From: DATMER01 sp963844885
GTDB lineage: Bacteria > Acidobacteriota > Thermoanaerobaculia > Multivoradales > UBA5704
Direction of reading: 5' to 3'
Assembly: GCA_963844885.1 (NCBI GenBank)
Contig: CAWJQA010000017.1
Coordinates: 195,012-259,011, forward strand
Length of the DNA: 64,000 nt
Below, piece by piece: positions 46,563 to 54,879 of this stretch. The first letter of the stretch is position 1, and every line of letters starts with the position of its first letter. The position numbers and the translations under genes are program-made. Below the pieces are notes generated by a model. The model made no database searches. It was not told where the DNA came from and saw nothing but the letters and a program-made list of their open reading frames with translations.

Positions 46563-47312
46563 CTAACGCTGGTTTGCCGGCAGCCGCTTCGCGACCGTGC
46601 CGTAGTGGACCGTGAGCACGACCATGAGCGCCTCGCGGCTCTCTTCGGTGCGCGCCAGCCCGAAGCTCGTGGTCTGCTCGAGGGTCAGGAACAGATTCGT
46701 GTGAATCAGCGGCGAGCCCGCCCGGTGCTCCTCCGTCCGGCGGAGGATGCGGAAGTCGGACAGCCGGACGCGCTGCTTGTCCACCAGGGTGCCGAGGCGA
46801 AAGCTCACCTCGTACTCCCCTCCCAACGCATAGGTGACCGCCTGGCCTTCCCGCGAGTCGAGCTGCGCCTGCGCCTCGACCTGGTAGATGTCGTACGGCA
46901 GCAGGGCGCGCAGCCGCCTGGTCAGCGGCGCCGGCAGGTCGGAGCGCACCACCGGCTGCCCGTCCGTGCCCGAAGACCGGATGGCCCGGACGATGTAGAT
47001 CTCCAGCTTGAGCGGCAGCGACGGGTGGTCGTAGCTGCGCAGCACCGGGATGATCCGCCCGAGCGCCGCCGGGCTGTCGCGGATCACCAGGGTGTTCGTC
47101 GCCGGCTGCAGCTCGACCGTGCCGCGCTGGGAGAGCAGCGGGAAGATCATCGAGATGGCGTCGCTCGCCTGCCGGTAGCGCATGGTGTACGCGTGCAGGA
47201 CCAGCTCCCCGGAATCTTTCTGGGCCGCCGGCTGGGCGGCCAGGGCCGGTACCAGGAGAGCGGCCCAGAGGAGGACCGGGACGGCGCGGCGAACGGGCGA
47301 GAACGGAGACAT
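46563..47312 (-). CDS. Secreted secretin-N-domain-like protein
   Basis: A 249-residue protein with signal peptide (AVPVLLWAALLVPALAAQ). Residues 35-90 (HAYTMRYRQASDAISMIFPL, QPATNTLVIRDSPAALGRII) match a secretin/NolW-type N-domain ring-forming unit, and the rest is beta-rich (PVVRSDLPAPLTRRLRALLP, GGEYEVSFRLGTLVDKQRVR). It has no pore domain, so it may be a separate periplasmic ring subunit or an accessory for the secretin encoded downstream. Start ATG at 47312 chosen at the signal peptide; it lies 31 bp past the end of the anti-sigma gene. Confidence 0.72.
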   Translation of the reverse strand: MSPFSPVRRAVPVLLWAALLVPALAAQPAAQKDSGELVLHAYTMRYRQASDAISMIFPLLSQRGTVELQPATNTLVIRDSPAALGRIIPVLRSYDHPSLPLKLEIYIVRAIRSSGTDGQPVVRSDLPAPLTRRLRALLPYDIYQVEAQAQLDSREGQAVTYALGGEYEVSFRLGTLVDKQRVRLSDFRILRRTEEHRAGSPLIHTNLFLTLEQTTSFGLARTEESREALMVVLTVHYGTVAKRLPANQR

Positions 47313-47343
47313 GGGAAACCAGGGACGATCCGGCGGAACCGGC

Positions 47344-47916
47344 TCAGATGTCGAGGCTCTCATCGACGACCATGACTACGGAGAGGCCCTCGTCGTTCAT
47401 GTGGTAGACCCGGGCGTCGGGCAGGTTCACCCCTTCGACCACCGGCTCTTCCAGATCAACCTCGTTGGGCGCCACGTCGATTCGTCCCTCGCGGAAGATG
47501 GCAGCGTCGGCGCTGCCCTTTGCCAGCCGCTCGGAGACGTCGTGCCCTGCCGGTACCGCGACGGCTACCAGGGCCAGGGCCGCGGCCACGGCACCCATGG
47601 ACCGGCGCCTCCACACGGAAGAGGTGCGCGAACGGGGCTCGAGCGAGTCGAGACGGCTGGCGGCGCGCATCGCGGCCACCGCCGCGCGCACCGCGTCGGC
47701 CTCGGAGCGCTCCTCGGCCGCGCTCATCGACACCGCCGGCACGGCGGCCATGCGGCGGAAGACCAGGGTCGGATCGGCGGTCAGGGCCGCGCGGCGGCAG
47801 AGGCGGCAGCCGTCGAGATGGACGAGAGCCTCGCTCCAGCCCGCGGGCTCGGCAGCCTCACGGCCATGGCGCTCGCGGCGGTGCGCGGTCAGGGCGGTCC
47901 AGTCCGGGCAGCTCAC
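47344..47916 (-). CDS. Zinc-finger anti-sigma factor, single-pass membrane
   Basis: A 190-residue protein. N-terminal HxxxCxxC (HLDGCRLCRR, residues 33-42) is the anti-sigma zinc finger; a membrane helix (AVAAALALVAVAVPAG) at about 109-124 is followed by a 65-residue periplasmic tail ending VVMVVDESLDI. It overlaps the ECF sigma gene by 4 bp. It should hold that sigma inactive until a periplasmic signal triggers release. Confidence 0.82.
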   Translation of the reverse strand: MSCPDWTALTAHRRERHGREAAEPAGWSEALVHLDGCRLCRRAALTADPTLVFRRMAAVPAVSMSAAEERSEADAVRAAVAAMRAASRLDSLEPRSRTSSVWRRRSMGAVAAALALVAVAVPAGHDVSERLAKGSADAAIFREGRIDVAPNEVDLEEPVVEGVNLPDARVYHMNDEGLSVVMVVDESLDI

Positions 47917-48578
47917 TGGATTTTCTCCTCGATAAGCTCCTCGGCAAGCTCCGGCGGCACGAAGCCGGCGGCGTACTCGGGATAGCGCTTCGCCAACTCA
48001 CGCCGGAGATAGTGGCGGGCGTTGAACAGGTGGTTGCGGACGGTCGACTCGCGGCAGCTCATGACCTCGGCCACCTCGGTTGAGGAGAGACCCTCGACCT
48101 CCTTGAGCAGGAACGCCATCCGCTGCTTGTCGGACAGCCCGGCGGCGAGCTCGCGGAAGATGGCCGTGACCTCGCCCTGCTGCAGCCCGTCCAGGTCGCC
48201 GGCCGCGTTGACGTCCGCCACCTGCCGCAGGTGCAGGCGCACCGGCTCGTCGACCTTTTCGCGGGTGCGGCGGGAGCGCAGGTGGTCGATCGCCAGGTTG
48301 CTGGCGATCCGGTAGATCCAGGTGTTCGGGCTCCACCGGAGGTCGAACCTGGCGCGGTTCTCCCAGACCCTGAAGAAGGTGACCTGGACGACGTCGCGGG
48401 CCTCCTCCACGTCGCCGAGGATGCGCTGGACGAGTTGAAGGAGGGGGCGGGTCTTGCGGCCGATCAGCTCGCTGAACGCGGCTTCGTCGCCGCCGCGGAC
48501 CCCCATCAGGAGGTCGCGGTCGGACACGTCCGCCCAGGGATGGGGGTCGGTTCGGCGGGTGTAGACGAGCTCTAGCAT
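47913..48578 (-). CDS. ECF RNA polymerase sigma factor
   Basis: A 221-residue sigma with regions 2 (AAFSELIGRKTRPLLQLVQR, ARDVVQVTFFRVWENRARFD, TWIYRIASNLAIDHLRSRRT) and 4 (LAAGLSDKQRMAFLLKEVEG, LSSTEVAEVMSCRESTVRNH) complete. ATG at 48578 is preferred; a longer frame upstream would reach 48635. TATACA lies 8 bp before the ATG. It is the first gene of the minus-strand secretion/pilus block, so it may activate that operon. waaA diverges from it. Confidence 0.85.
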   Translation of the reverse strand: MLELVYTRRTDPHPWADVSDRDLLMGVRGGDEAAFSELIGRKTRPLLQLVQRILGDVEEARDVVQVTFFRVWENRARFDLRWSPNTWIYRIASNLAIDHLRSRRTREKVDEPVRLHLRQVADVNAAGDLDGLQQGEVTAIFRELAAGLSDKQRMAFLLKEVEGLSSTEVAEVMSCRESTVRNHLFNARHYLRRELAKRYPEYAAGFVPPELAEELIEEKIQ

Positions 48579-48676
48579 GTCAACCGTGTATACGGACCAC
48601 GTCCGGAAAACGTCCAGGCCCGGGCTGCCCGGCATTTTTGGGAGCGGCCCGAGACCTCATTATACTGCCCGCCGGA

Positions 48677-49995
48677 ATGCGCACTGTGCTTCGGGGACTC
48701 TACCAGCTCGCGGCGGCCGCCGTCCTGCTCCTGGCCGGCCCGGTTCTGCTCGTCCGCCGCGGGAGGCATTATCTCCCGACCCTGGCCGGACGGCTCGGCC
48801 TCCGCTACGGCGCGCCCTCCCCGTCCACCCACCCTCTCTGGCTCCATGCCGTCTCGGTGGGCGAGGCCGGAGTCGCCGCCACCCTGGCGCGAGCCCTCCC
48901 TTCCGAAGTGCCGCTCGTGGTCACGACCGTGACCCCGACCGGCCAGGAACGGGCCCGGACCGCTCTTCCGGGACCGGCCCGGCACCGAGATCGCCTACCT
49001 CCCTTTCGAGCTCGGCTTCGCCGTCCGGCGCTTCTTCGACCGCTTCCAGCCCCGCGCCCTCGTCCTGGTCGAAGGCGACTACTGGCCGCTCGTCCTCTCC
49101 GAAGCCCGGCGCCGGGGGGTGCCCGTGGCCGTCGTCAACGGCCGGGTGGGCGACCGCGGCTTCGCGCGCATGCGCAGCCTGCGGCCTCTCCTCGGGCCGC
49201 TCTTTTCCGGGATCGACCGCTTCGGAGCCCAGACGCGCCCAGGACCGCAACCGGCTCGCCGAGCTCGGCATTCCAGCCGAGCGGCTCCGGGTGACCGGCA
49301 ATCTCAAGTTCGAGACGCCCGAGCCGGCGGTGAAGCCGGAGCTGGAGGAGCGGCTCCGGGAGCTGGCGGCCGGCCGGCCCATCCTCCTGGCCGGCTCGAC
49401 CATGGCCGGCGAGGAGACGGCCGTCCTCGGACGCGTTCGCCCGGCTCGGCGGGGGTGAGCGGGCCTCCTGGTGCTGGCGCCTCGCCATCCGGAGCGATGG
49501 GAGGGGGTCTGGGGACTGCTCAATGGGATGGCGGCGGCTCGGCGGTCGGCCCTCACCGCCCGGCCCCCTCTCCCGGTCCACCCGAGTCCACCCGCCCCGG
49601 GAGAGGGGGGGACTGACGGGGCCGATGTCGTGTTGCTGGACAGTCTGGGGGAGCTCGCAGGATTGTATCGGACCGCGGCCGGCGCGTTCATCGGCGGTAC
49701 GCTATTGCCGACCGGCGGTCACAATCCTTTGGAGCCGGCCCGGTTCGGGGTACCGGTGGCGGTGGGGCCTTCGATGGACAACTTCCGCGACATGGCCGAG
49801 CAGTTCGACCAGGCCCGGGCATGGCGCCGGGTGAAGGATGCCGCCGAGCTGGCCGCAACCTGGGGACAGTGGATCGCCGATCCCGCGGCGGCCCGCGAGC
49901 AGGGCGAGCGCGGCCTCCGGTTGATCGAGGAGAATCGCGGCGCGCTCGCCCGGACGATCGAGATGCTGGCTCCTCTCCTCTCTCAACGCTCATGA
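48677..49995 (+). CDS. waaA: Kdo transferase WaaA (several frameshifts, embedded repeat)
   Basis: Starts MRTVLRGLYQLAAAAVLLLA (membrane anchor), WLHAVSVGEAGVAATLARAL and VVTTVTPTGQERA; frame changes near 48,967, near 49,235 and near 49,430 lead through FQPRALVLVEGDYWPLVLSE and GIPAERLRVTGNLKFETPEP to LLDSLGELAGLYRTAAGAFI and the C-terminal GGTLLPTGGHNPLEPARFGV. All are diagnostic of Kdo transferase, which adds Kdo to lipid IVA at the inner membrane. A C-rich stem-loop at 49564-49609 adds about 20 residues in a variable loop without breaking the frame. TATACT lies 10 bp before the ATG. Confidence 0.88.
49564..49609. repeat. C-rich stem-loop inside waaA
   Basis: Perfect 13-bp arms CCCCCTCTCCCGG and CCGGGAGAGGGGG around a 20-bp loop. 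It has the same arms as the copy at 52569-52613. It is translated as RPPLPVHPSPPAPGEG, between RRSAL and GADVVLLDSLGEL of WaaA. Confidence 0.85.
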
Positions 49996-51025
49996 AAGCT
50001 CCGTCCCCGCCCTCCTCCCCCTGGCAGATCCTCTACGGCGCGCGCCCACCGGCTGCGCTCGCGCTGGTACCGTTCGCGCTCGCGCCATCTTCCCCGTCCG
50101 GTGGTGAGCATCGGCAACCTGCACTGGGGCGGCGCCGGCAAGACGCCGCTGGTCGCGGCCGTGGCCGGCCATCTGCGGGACCGGGGGTTGGCGGTCTGCA
50201 TCCTCTCCCGCGGCTACGCCAGCCGGGGGCGCGGCGTACAGGTGGTGAGCACCGGCGGCGGTCCTCTGCTCGGTCCCCTCCTGGCCGGGGACGAGCCGGT
50301 GCTGCTGGCCGGCGAGCTGCCGGGCGTCGCGGTGGTGGTCGGGCCGGAGCGCTACGACGCCGGCATGGCCGCGCTCCGCCGCCTGCCGAAGCCGCCGGAC
50401 CTGTTTCTCCTGGACGACGGCTTCTCGCATCTGGCCCTGGCCCGGAACCTGGACGTCGTGGCGTTCCCGGCCGCGGACCCGTTCGGCGGCGGCCGGCTCT
50501 TTCCCGGAGGACGCCTGCGGGAGCCGCTCGCCGCCATCGCCCGCGCGCAAGCCGTGGTGCTCACCGGCGCCTCCTCGCCGGAAGACGGCCGGGAGCTGGC
50601 CGAGTCTCTCCGGCCCTACGGCTTCACCGGCCCCGGTTTCGCGAGCTTCACCCGGCCCGGCCGGCCGCGGTGGATCGGACGCTGGACCGGGGAAGCCGGC
50701 GGAGACCTGGAGGCCGGAGCGAAGGTCTTCCTGGTCACCGCCATCGCCCGTCCCGAGCGCTTCGTCGAGCACCGCCCGGGAGCTGGGCTTCGAGGTCGCC
50801 GGAGAGCTGCGCTTCCCCGATCATCACCCCTACCCGGCACCGACCCTCGACCGGATCGCCGCCGCCTTCCGCTCGAGCGGCGCCGCCGCCGTCCTCACCA
50901 CGGCCAAGGACGGGGTCAAGCTCCTGGGACGCCTGAACGTCCCCCTGGCCGAGCTGCCCGTCCGGGCCGAGCCGGAGCCGGGCTTCTGGGCTTGGTTGGA
51001 TGGGTTCGGGTTTGATTCACAGTGA
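49992..51025 (+). CDS. lpxK: Tetraacyldisaccharide 4'-kinase LpxK (two frameshifts)
   Basis: Overlaps the end of waaA by 4 bp (ATGA). The P-loop VSIGNLHWGGAGKTPLVAAV and ILSRGYASRGRG are typical, as is DLFLLDDGFSHLALARNLDV. One shift between 50,030 and 50,090 hides the N-terminus (the alternative frame gives RSRWYRSRSRHLPRPVVSIG), another near 50,775 (FVEH, then ELGFEVAGELRFPDHHPYPA). The end GFWAWLDGFGFDSQ stops at 51025. About 343 residues intact. It phosphorylates the lipid A disaccharide with ATP. Confidence 0.88.
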
Positions 51026-51047
51026 TACTCGGGTCATACTACTGACT

Positions 51048-51284
51048 ATGAAGACCGCCATATCGATCCCTGATCCTGTCTTCGAGGAGGCCGACAAGCT
51101 CGCGAAGAGGATGCACGTCTCCCGAAGCAAGCTCTATGCTTCGGCCATCCAGGCCTACGTGGAGGCGCATCGTGCCAATGACATCACGGAGGCGCTGAAC
51201 CGGGTCTATAGCAAGGAAGATTCCTCGCTCGATCCGGTCCTCGCGGCCCTCCAGGCCAGGGCCTTGTCGAGGGACGATTGGTAG
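51048..51284 (+). CDS. Ribbon-helix-helix antitoxin (MazE/CopG-like)
   Basis: A 78-residue protein: MKTAISIPDPVFEEADKLAK then RMHVSRSKLYASAIQAYVEA, an RHH DNA-binding fold with a short helical tail that would bind the toxin. ATG at 51048 chosen; a longer frame runs back into lpxK. It overlaps the toxin gene by 7 bp. The pair is inserted between lpxK and the lpxL-like gene. It likely autoregulates its promoter. Confidence 0.83.
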   Translation: MKTAISIPDPVFEEADKLAKRMHVSRSKLYASAIQAYVEAHRANDITEALNRVYSKEDSSLDPVLAALQARALSRDDW

Positions 51285-51625
51285 ACGCCCGCCGTGGCGA
51301 GATCTGGTGGGCGTCCCTGCCGGAACCTTCGGGCTCGGAGCCGGGCTACCGCCGGCCTGTCGTCATTCTCCAGGCGGACAGCTTCAATCACAGCCGGATC
51401 CGGACTGTGATCGGTGTCGGTCTGACCACGAATCTCCAAAGGGCAGATTCCCCTGGCAACGTCTTGTTGCCCAGCCGCCAGACGAGGCTGCCGAAGGACT
51501 GCGTCGCAAACGTCTCTCAGATCATCACAATGAATAAGGAAGATCTGCTCGAGTGGGTTGGCCCTCTCCCTTCCCAACTCCTGCAGCGTATCGAAGACGG
51601 TCTCCGCCTAATCCTGGACCTCTGA
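51278..51625 (+). CDS. mazF: MazF/PemK-type mRNA interferase toxin
   Basis: A 115-residue protein: RRGEIWWASLPEPSGSEPGY then RRPVVILQADSFN, and the central TVIGVGLTTNL with LPKDCVANVSQIITMNK, all characteristic of the MazF/PemK fold. Toxins of this family cut mRNA at short sequences when released by the antitoxin. The start is a TTG overlapping the end of the antitoxin gene. It ends 14 bp before the lpxL-like gene. Confidence 0.88.
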   Translation: MVDARRGEIWWASLPEPSGSEPGYRRPVVILQADSFNHSRIRTVIGVGLTTNLQRADSPGNVLLPSRQTRLPKDCVANVSQIITMNKEDLLEWVGPLPSQLLQRIEDGLRLILDL

Positions 51626-51639
51626 CCCAAACCCTCCCC

Positions 51640-52539
51640 GTGAAGAACCGCCCCGTCCGGCACCGGATCGAGTACGGCCTCTATCTCCTCCTCAAAGGGA
51701 TCTTGCGCGCCCTGCCGCACGAGTCGGCCCGGAACGTGGGCCGCGCCGTGGGCTCGCTCGGTCACGCCCTGGACCGGCGGCACCGGGAGGTGGCGCTGCG
51801 CAACCTGGAGCTCGCCCTGCCGGAGATCCCCCCGGACGAGCGGCGCCGGCTGGTGCGGGACTGCTTCCGCCACTTCGGAGCCGCGCTCTGCGACGCCGTC
51901 TCCTCCACCCGGTTCGACGCCCGGGATCTCTGCGAGCGCTTCAGCCTGGAGGGATGGGAAAACGTCGAGGCCGCGGAACGCCCCGGCAATGGCTTCTTCG
52001 TCCTCTCTCCCCATCTCGGCTTCTGGGAGCTGGCGCCGCCGCTGATCGGCGCGTTTCACCGGAAAATGAACATCGTCATGCGGCCGGCCGACAATCCCTA
52101 TCTGGACCGGGAGTTGCGGCAGCTCCGCGAGCGCTTCGGCAACGGCACGCTGCCGAAGCGGGGAGCGGTGCGCCGGATGATGGAGGTTCTGCGGGAGGGT
52201 GGCATCGTGGGCATCCTCATCGATCAGCGGGTGCAGGCGAAGGAGGGGATCGAGGTGCCGTTCTTCGGCCGCCCGGCGCTCACCACGCCCGTGCTGGCCC
52301 GGCTCTCCTTGCGCACCGGCGCCCCGGTCCTCCCCCTGGCGCTCTTTCCGGAGCCCCATGGAAAATACCGCTTCGTCGCCCACCCTCCGATCGTCCCTCC
52401 CAATGATGTCCAGGGTGCCGAAGGAGACGAGGCTGTGACCGAGCTGACCCGCCGATATCTCGCCGTGGCCGAGCAGGACATCCGCCGCCATCCGGAGCAG
52501 TGGCTCTGGATGCACCGCCGCTGGGAGGCGCGGAAGTGA
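51640..52539 (+). CDS. lpxL: Lipid A acyltransferase, LpxL/HtrB-like
   Basis: A 299-residue protein with the HX4E motif (SPHLGFWE, H125 and E130), a hydrophobic N-terminus, MNIVMRPADNPYLDRELRQL and FFGRPALTTPVLARLSLRTG (family block), and a C-terminal QWLWMHRRWE, also typical. It adds a secondary acyl chain to Kdo-lipid IVA. GTG start at 51640. Its stop overlaps the start of the next gene (GTGA). With waaA and lpxK this forms a lipid A gene set split by the mazEF-like pair. Confidence 0.87.
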   Translation: MKNRPVRHRIEYGLYLLLKGILRALPHESARNVGRAVGSLGHALDRRHREVALRNLELALPEIPPDERRRLVRDCFRHFGAALCDAVSSTRFDARDLCERFSLEGWENVEAAERPGNGFFVLSPHLGFWELAPPLIGAFHRKMNIVMRPADNPYLDRELRQLRERFGNGTLPKRGAVRRMMEVLREGGIVGILIDQRVQAKEGIEVPFFGRPALTTPVLARLSLRTGAPVLPLALFPEPHGKYRFVAHPPIVPPNDVQGAEGDEAVTELTRRYLAVAEQDIRRHPEQWLWMHRRWEARK

Positions 52540-54248
52540 CGCCCGAAGACAAATCCGAAAGCAAGTCTCCCCCTCTCCCGGGGAGGGGGACTCGGGAGGA
52601 CCGGGAGAGGGGGCCGGGGGGTGAGGGTCGCTGGCTCCTTCCTTATCTCCTCCTCGTCCTCCACGCCCTCGCCTTCGGGCTCTGGATCGTGGACGACGCC
52701 GGGATCTCTTTTTCCTACGCCCGTAGCCTCGCGTCAGGGTACGGGCTGGTGTCCCAGCCCGGCCTCCCGCCGGTGGAAGGGTTTTCCAATTTTCTCTGGA
52801 CGGCCGGCCTGGCCCCCGCGTTTCTCGTCCACCTGTTCCATCCGGTCTTCACCCCGAAGCTGATCAGCCTGGCTCTGCTCGCCGCGTCCTTTCTCCTGCT
52901 CAACCGCTGCCTGGTCGCCCTCACCGGCAGCCGGGCGGCTTCCCGCGTCACGCTGCTGCTGCTCGCGGTCTGTGCTCCGTTCGTGGCCTGGACCATCTCC
53001 GGTCTCGAAAACCCGCTTTACGTTTTCCTGCTCTGCCTGTTGCTCCGGCTGATCGTCAAGGAGCGGGAGAGCGGCCGGTCCCTCCCGCTGCTGGCGGGAG
53101 CCGTGGCCGCCGGGCTCGCCATGACCCGGCCGGACGGCGCCGTCTTCGCCGCGCTCTACCCGCTGTTGACGCTCGCCCGCTGCCGTAGCGGGGCGGCCGG
53201 ACGGTGGATCCGGTACGGTGCCGCGCTCGGCGTCCTCTTCGGCGGGTTCCTCCTCTTCCGCTGGACCTACTTCGGGCAGATCTTTCCGAACACCTATTTC
53301 GCCAAAGGCGGCCCGTCGCCCGGGGCCTGGCTGGACCTGCTCACGCTCCAGCCGCCGATGATGGGAAAGGTTTTCGACCTGTTCGAGTCGGTGGCCGGCA
53401 CGGGCAACGTCCTCCTGTTGGCGGGGCTGGTGATGGCGACGGCCTTTCTGATCGGAGCGCGGCGTTTTCGGTGGGAGCACGGCGTCCTGCTCGCCTTCGC
53501 CTACGCCGGAGCCGCGCCCTATCTTCTCCTGCCTCACGACTGGATGCCCGAGTATCGCTTCGCCACTCCGTTCTTTCCCTTCGTCTACGCCTACGGAGTG
53601 GCGCTCGCCACGTCTTTCGGAGAGATGCTGCCCGAGGAGCGAAAGCGCCTGGCGGCGCTGGCCGGCGGGCTGGCCGCGGTGGGGATGAGCCTGGCCCTGT
53701 TCGCACCCCGCACCGTGCTGTTCGCGGCGGCGCCGACCGTTCCGTTCGAGGAGGTCGTCTGGAAATTCGGGCTACGGTACAACCGTTTCGCCGATGTCCT
53801 GGGCCTGCGGCAGGCGTCCATCCTCCTGCCGGACGTGGGAGGCACTCTGTGGACGTCGCGCCTGCGGGTCTACGACCTGGCCGGGCTCACCGACCCGGTC
53901 ATCGCGCGAACGATGGACAAGGACCCCGAAGCCTTTTACGACTACATTTTCGAGCACGCGAAGCCGACCTTCATCCACACGCACCACTACTGGACGCTGA
54001 AAGCCGGCTTCGACTACGACCCCCGGTTCACCCGGGACTACGTGGCGCTCTTCGACTTCGTGGAGCCCGCCGTGGTGCAGCGGGCGAGAGGCGACCGGCT
54101 CCGCTCCGGGGATTTCGTGCGCCGCGACGCCGTCGAAGGCAAGGACGCGGCCCTGGCGGCGGTCCGGGCGGAGCTCATCGAGTACTACGAAGAGTCCCGG
54201 CCGGAGCTCGAAAAGCGGGGGTCGAAGGTCATGGAGCGGATGGAGTAG
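52536..54248 (+). CDS. Membrane glycosyltransferase-like protein (arabinosyltransferase/GT-C type)
   Basis: A 570-residue protein with about ten membrane helices (WLLPYLLLVLHALAFGLWIV onward). The first loop holds DDAGISFSYARSLASGYGLV, the acidic GT-C signature, followed by EGFSNFLWTAGLAPA. A long soluble C-terminal part (residues 390-570) contains DVGGTLWTSRLRVYDLAGLT, as seen in related bacterial GT-C proteins. The first 40 residues derive from a C-rich stem-loop (52569-52613). GTG start overlapping the lpxL stop. Donor and acceptor unknown; an envelope role fits the neighbours. The 54249-54423 gap beyond it shows nothing. Confidence 0.78.
   Translation: MTPEDKSESKSPPLPGRGTREDRERGPGGEGRWLLPYLLLVLHALAFGLWIVDDAGISFSYARSLASGYGLVSQPGLPPVEGFSNFLWTAGLAPAFLVHLFHPVFTPKLISLALLAASFLLLNRCLVALTGSRAASRVTLLLLAVCAPFVAWTISGLENPLYVFLLCLLLRLIVKERESGRSLPLLAGAVAAGLAMTRPDGAVFAALYPLLTLARCRSGAAGRWIRYGAALGVLFGGFLLFRWTYFGQIFPNTYFAKGGPSPGAWLDLLTLQPPMMGKVFDLFESVAGTGNVLLLAGLVMATAFLIGARRFRWEHGVLLAFAYAGAAPYLLLPHDWMPEYRFATPFFPFVYAYGVALATSFGEMLPEERKRLAALAGGLAAVGMSLALFAPRTVLFAAAPTVPFEEVVWKFGLRYNRFADVLGLRQASILLPDVGGTLWTSRLRVYDLAGLTDPVIARTMDKDPEAFYDYIFEHAKPTFIHTHHYWTLKAGFDYDPRFTRDYVALFDFVEPAVVQRARGDRLRSGDFVRRDAVEGKDAALAAVRAELIEYYEESRPELEKRGSKVMERME
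52569..52613. repeat. C-rich stem-loop inside the glycosyltransferase 5' end
   Basis: Arms CCCCCTCTCCCGG and CCGGGAGAGGGGG around 19 bp, identical in arm sequence to the copy in waaA. A G-rich half-copy follows. It is translated near the N-terminus before the first membrane helix. Confidence 0.85.
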
Positions 54249-54423
54249 GAGGCTGGCTCGGCCTCGCCCGGGCCGACGCTCAAGAATACACGCACCTGAT
54301 TCGACACGGCGAAGTCGCCAACGATCTGCGGCGCAGGTGGCAAGCGGACCGAGAGCGGTAACCTGGACAGCTCTGGCTTGGGATGGGCTCGACGAGGCAC
54401 TCGCATCATGTCCAACGCGCTGT

Positions 54424-54738
54424 TCATTCCCCCAGCCAACGTATCCAGGAGGTATCACCTAGCTTTTCAACGTTGCCGCGGGCCAACACCTCCACTACCG
54501 CCCTCTTGAATACTCTCTCTGATTCATACCCTCCATCAAATCTCTCCGTAAACGCCTTGTACGCCCGGCGAAGCTCCCGCTCGAAGCGCAATCCCAGGTC
54601 GCTGTAAGACCGACCTGTACAGACCTCCCTGATATCGTCGCGCTCAATTTCGGAGATCAACTCTTTCGCATACAGCCACTTCTCGCTGCCAAGGGTAGCT
54701 TCAGGAAGAGTAGAGCCCTTGGGCCACTTGGGAATCAT
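54424..54738 (-). CDS. Unrecognised 104-residue protein
   Basis: From the ATG at 54738 (GGAG 7 bp upstream) the product is MIPKWPKGSTLPEATLGSEK, then a mostly helical, charged sequence (EIERDDIREVCTGRSYSDLG, RELRRAYKAFTERFDGGYES) ending DTSWIRWLGE. No family is recognised. Composition is lower in GC than neighbours, and together with the next feature this suggests a small acquired island. A longer in-frame extension to 54852 exists but would start before a better ribosome site. Confidence 0.5.
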   Translation of the reverse strand: MIPKWPKGSTLPEATLGSEKWLYAKELISEIERDDIREVCTGRSYSDLGLRFERELRRAYKAFTERFDGGYESERVFKRAVVEVLARGNVEKLGDTSWIRWLGE

Positions 54739-54767
54739 CGGCGTTCTCCGATAGTTGGAAAGGTCTC

Positions 54768-54824
54768 TCAGACAGGATGAGCCGCAAGCCTTACGCCCAG
54801 GACGGTTTGTGCGGTCAGTGCCAT
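54768..54824 (-). CDS. Possible 18-residue leader peptide
   Basis: AGGAGAAATCAAC directly precedes ATG at 54824, a much stronger ribosome site than average here, and the frame encodes MALTAQTVLGVRLAAHPV then TGA. It ends 29 bp before the start of the unrecognised 104-residue gene. It may be a short leader or translational coupler, or a truncated gene end. No homologue is recognised. Confidence 0.35.
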   Translation of the reverse strand: MALTAQTVLGVRLAAHPV

Positions 54825-54879
54825 GTTGATTTCTCCTCTGTGCTTTATTCATCTTGCTGAAAGGCTCGCGGCACCCCCA

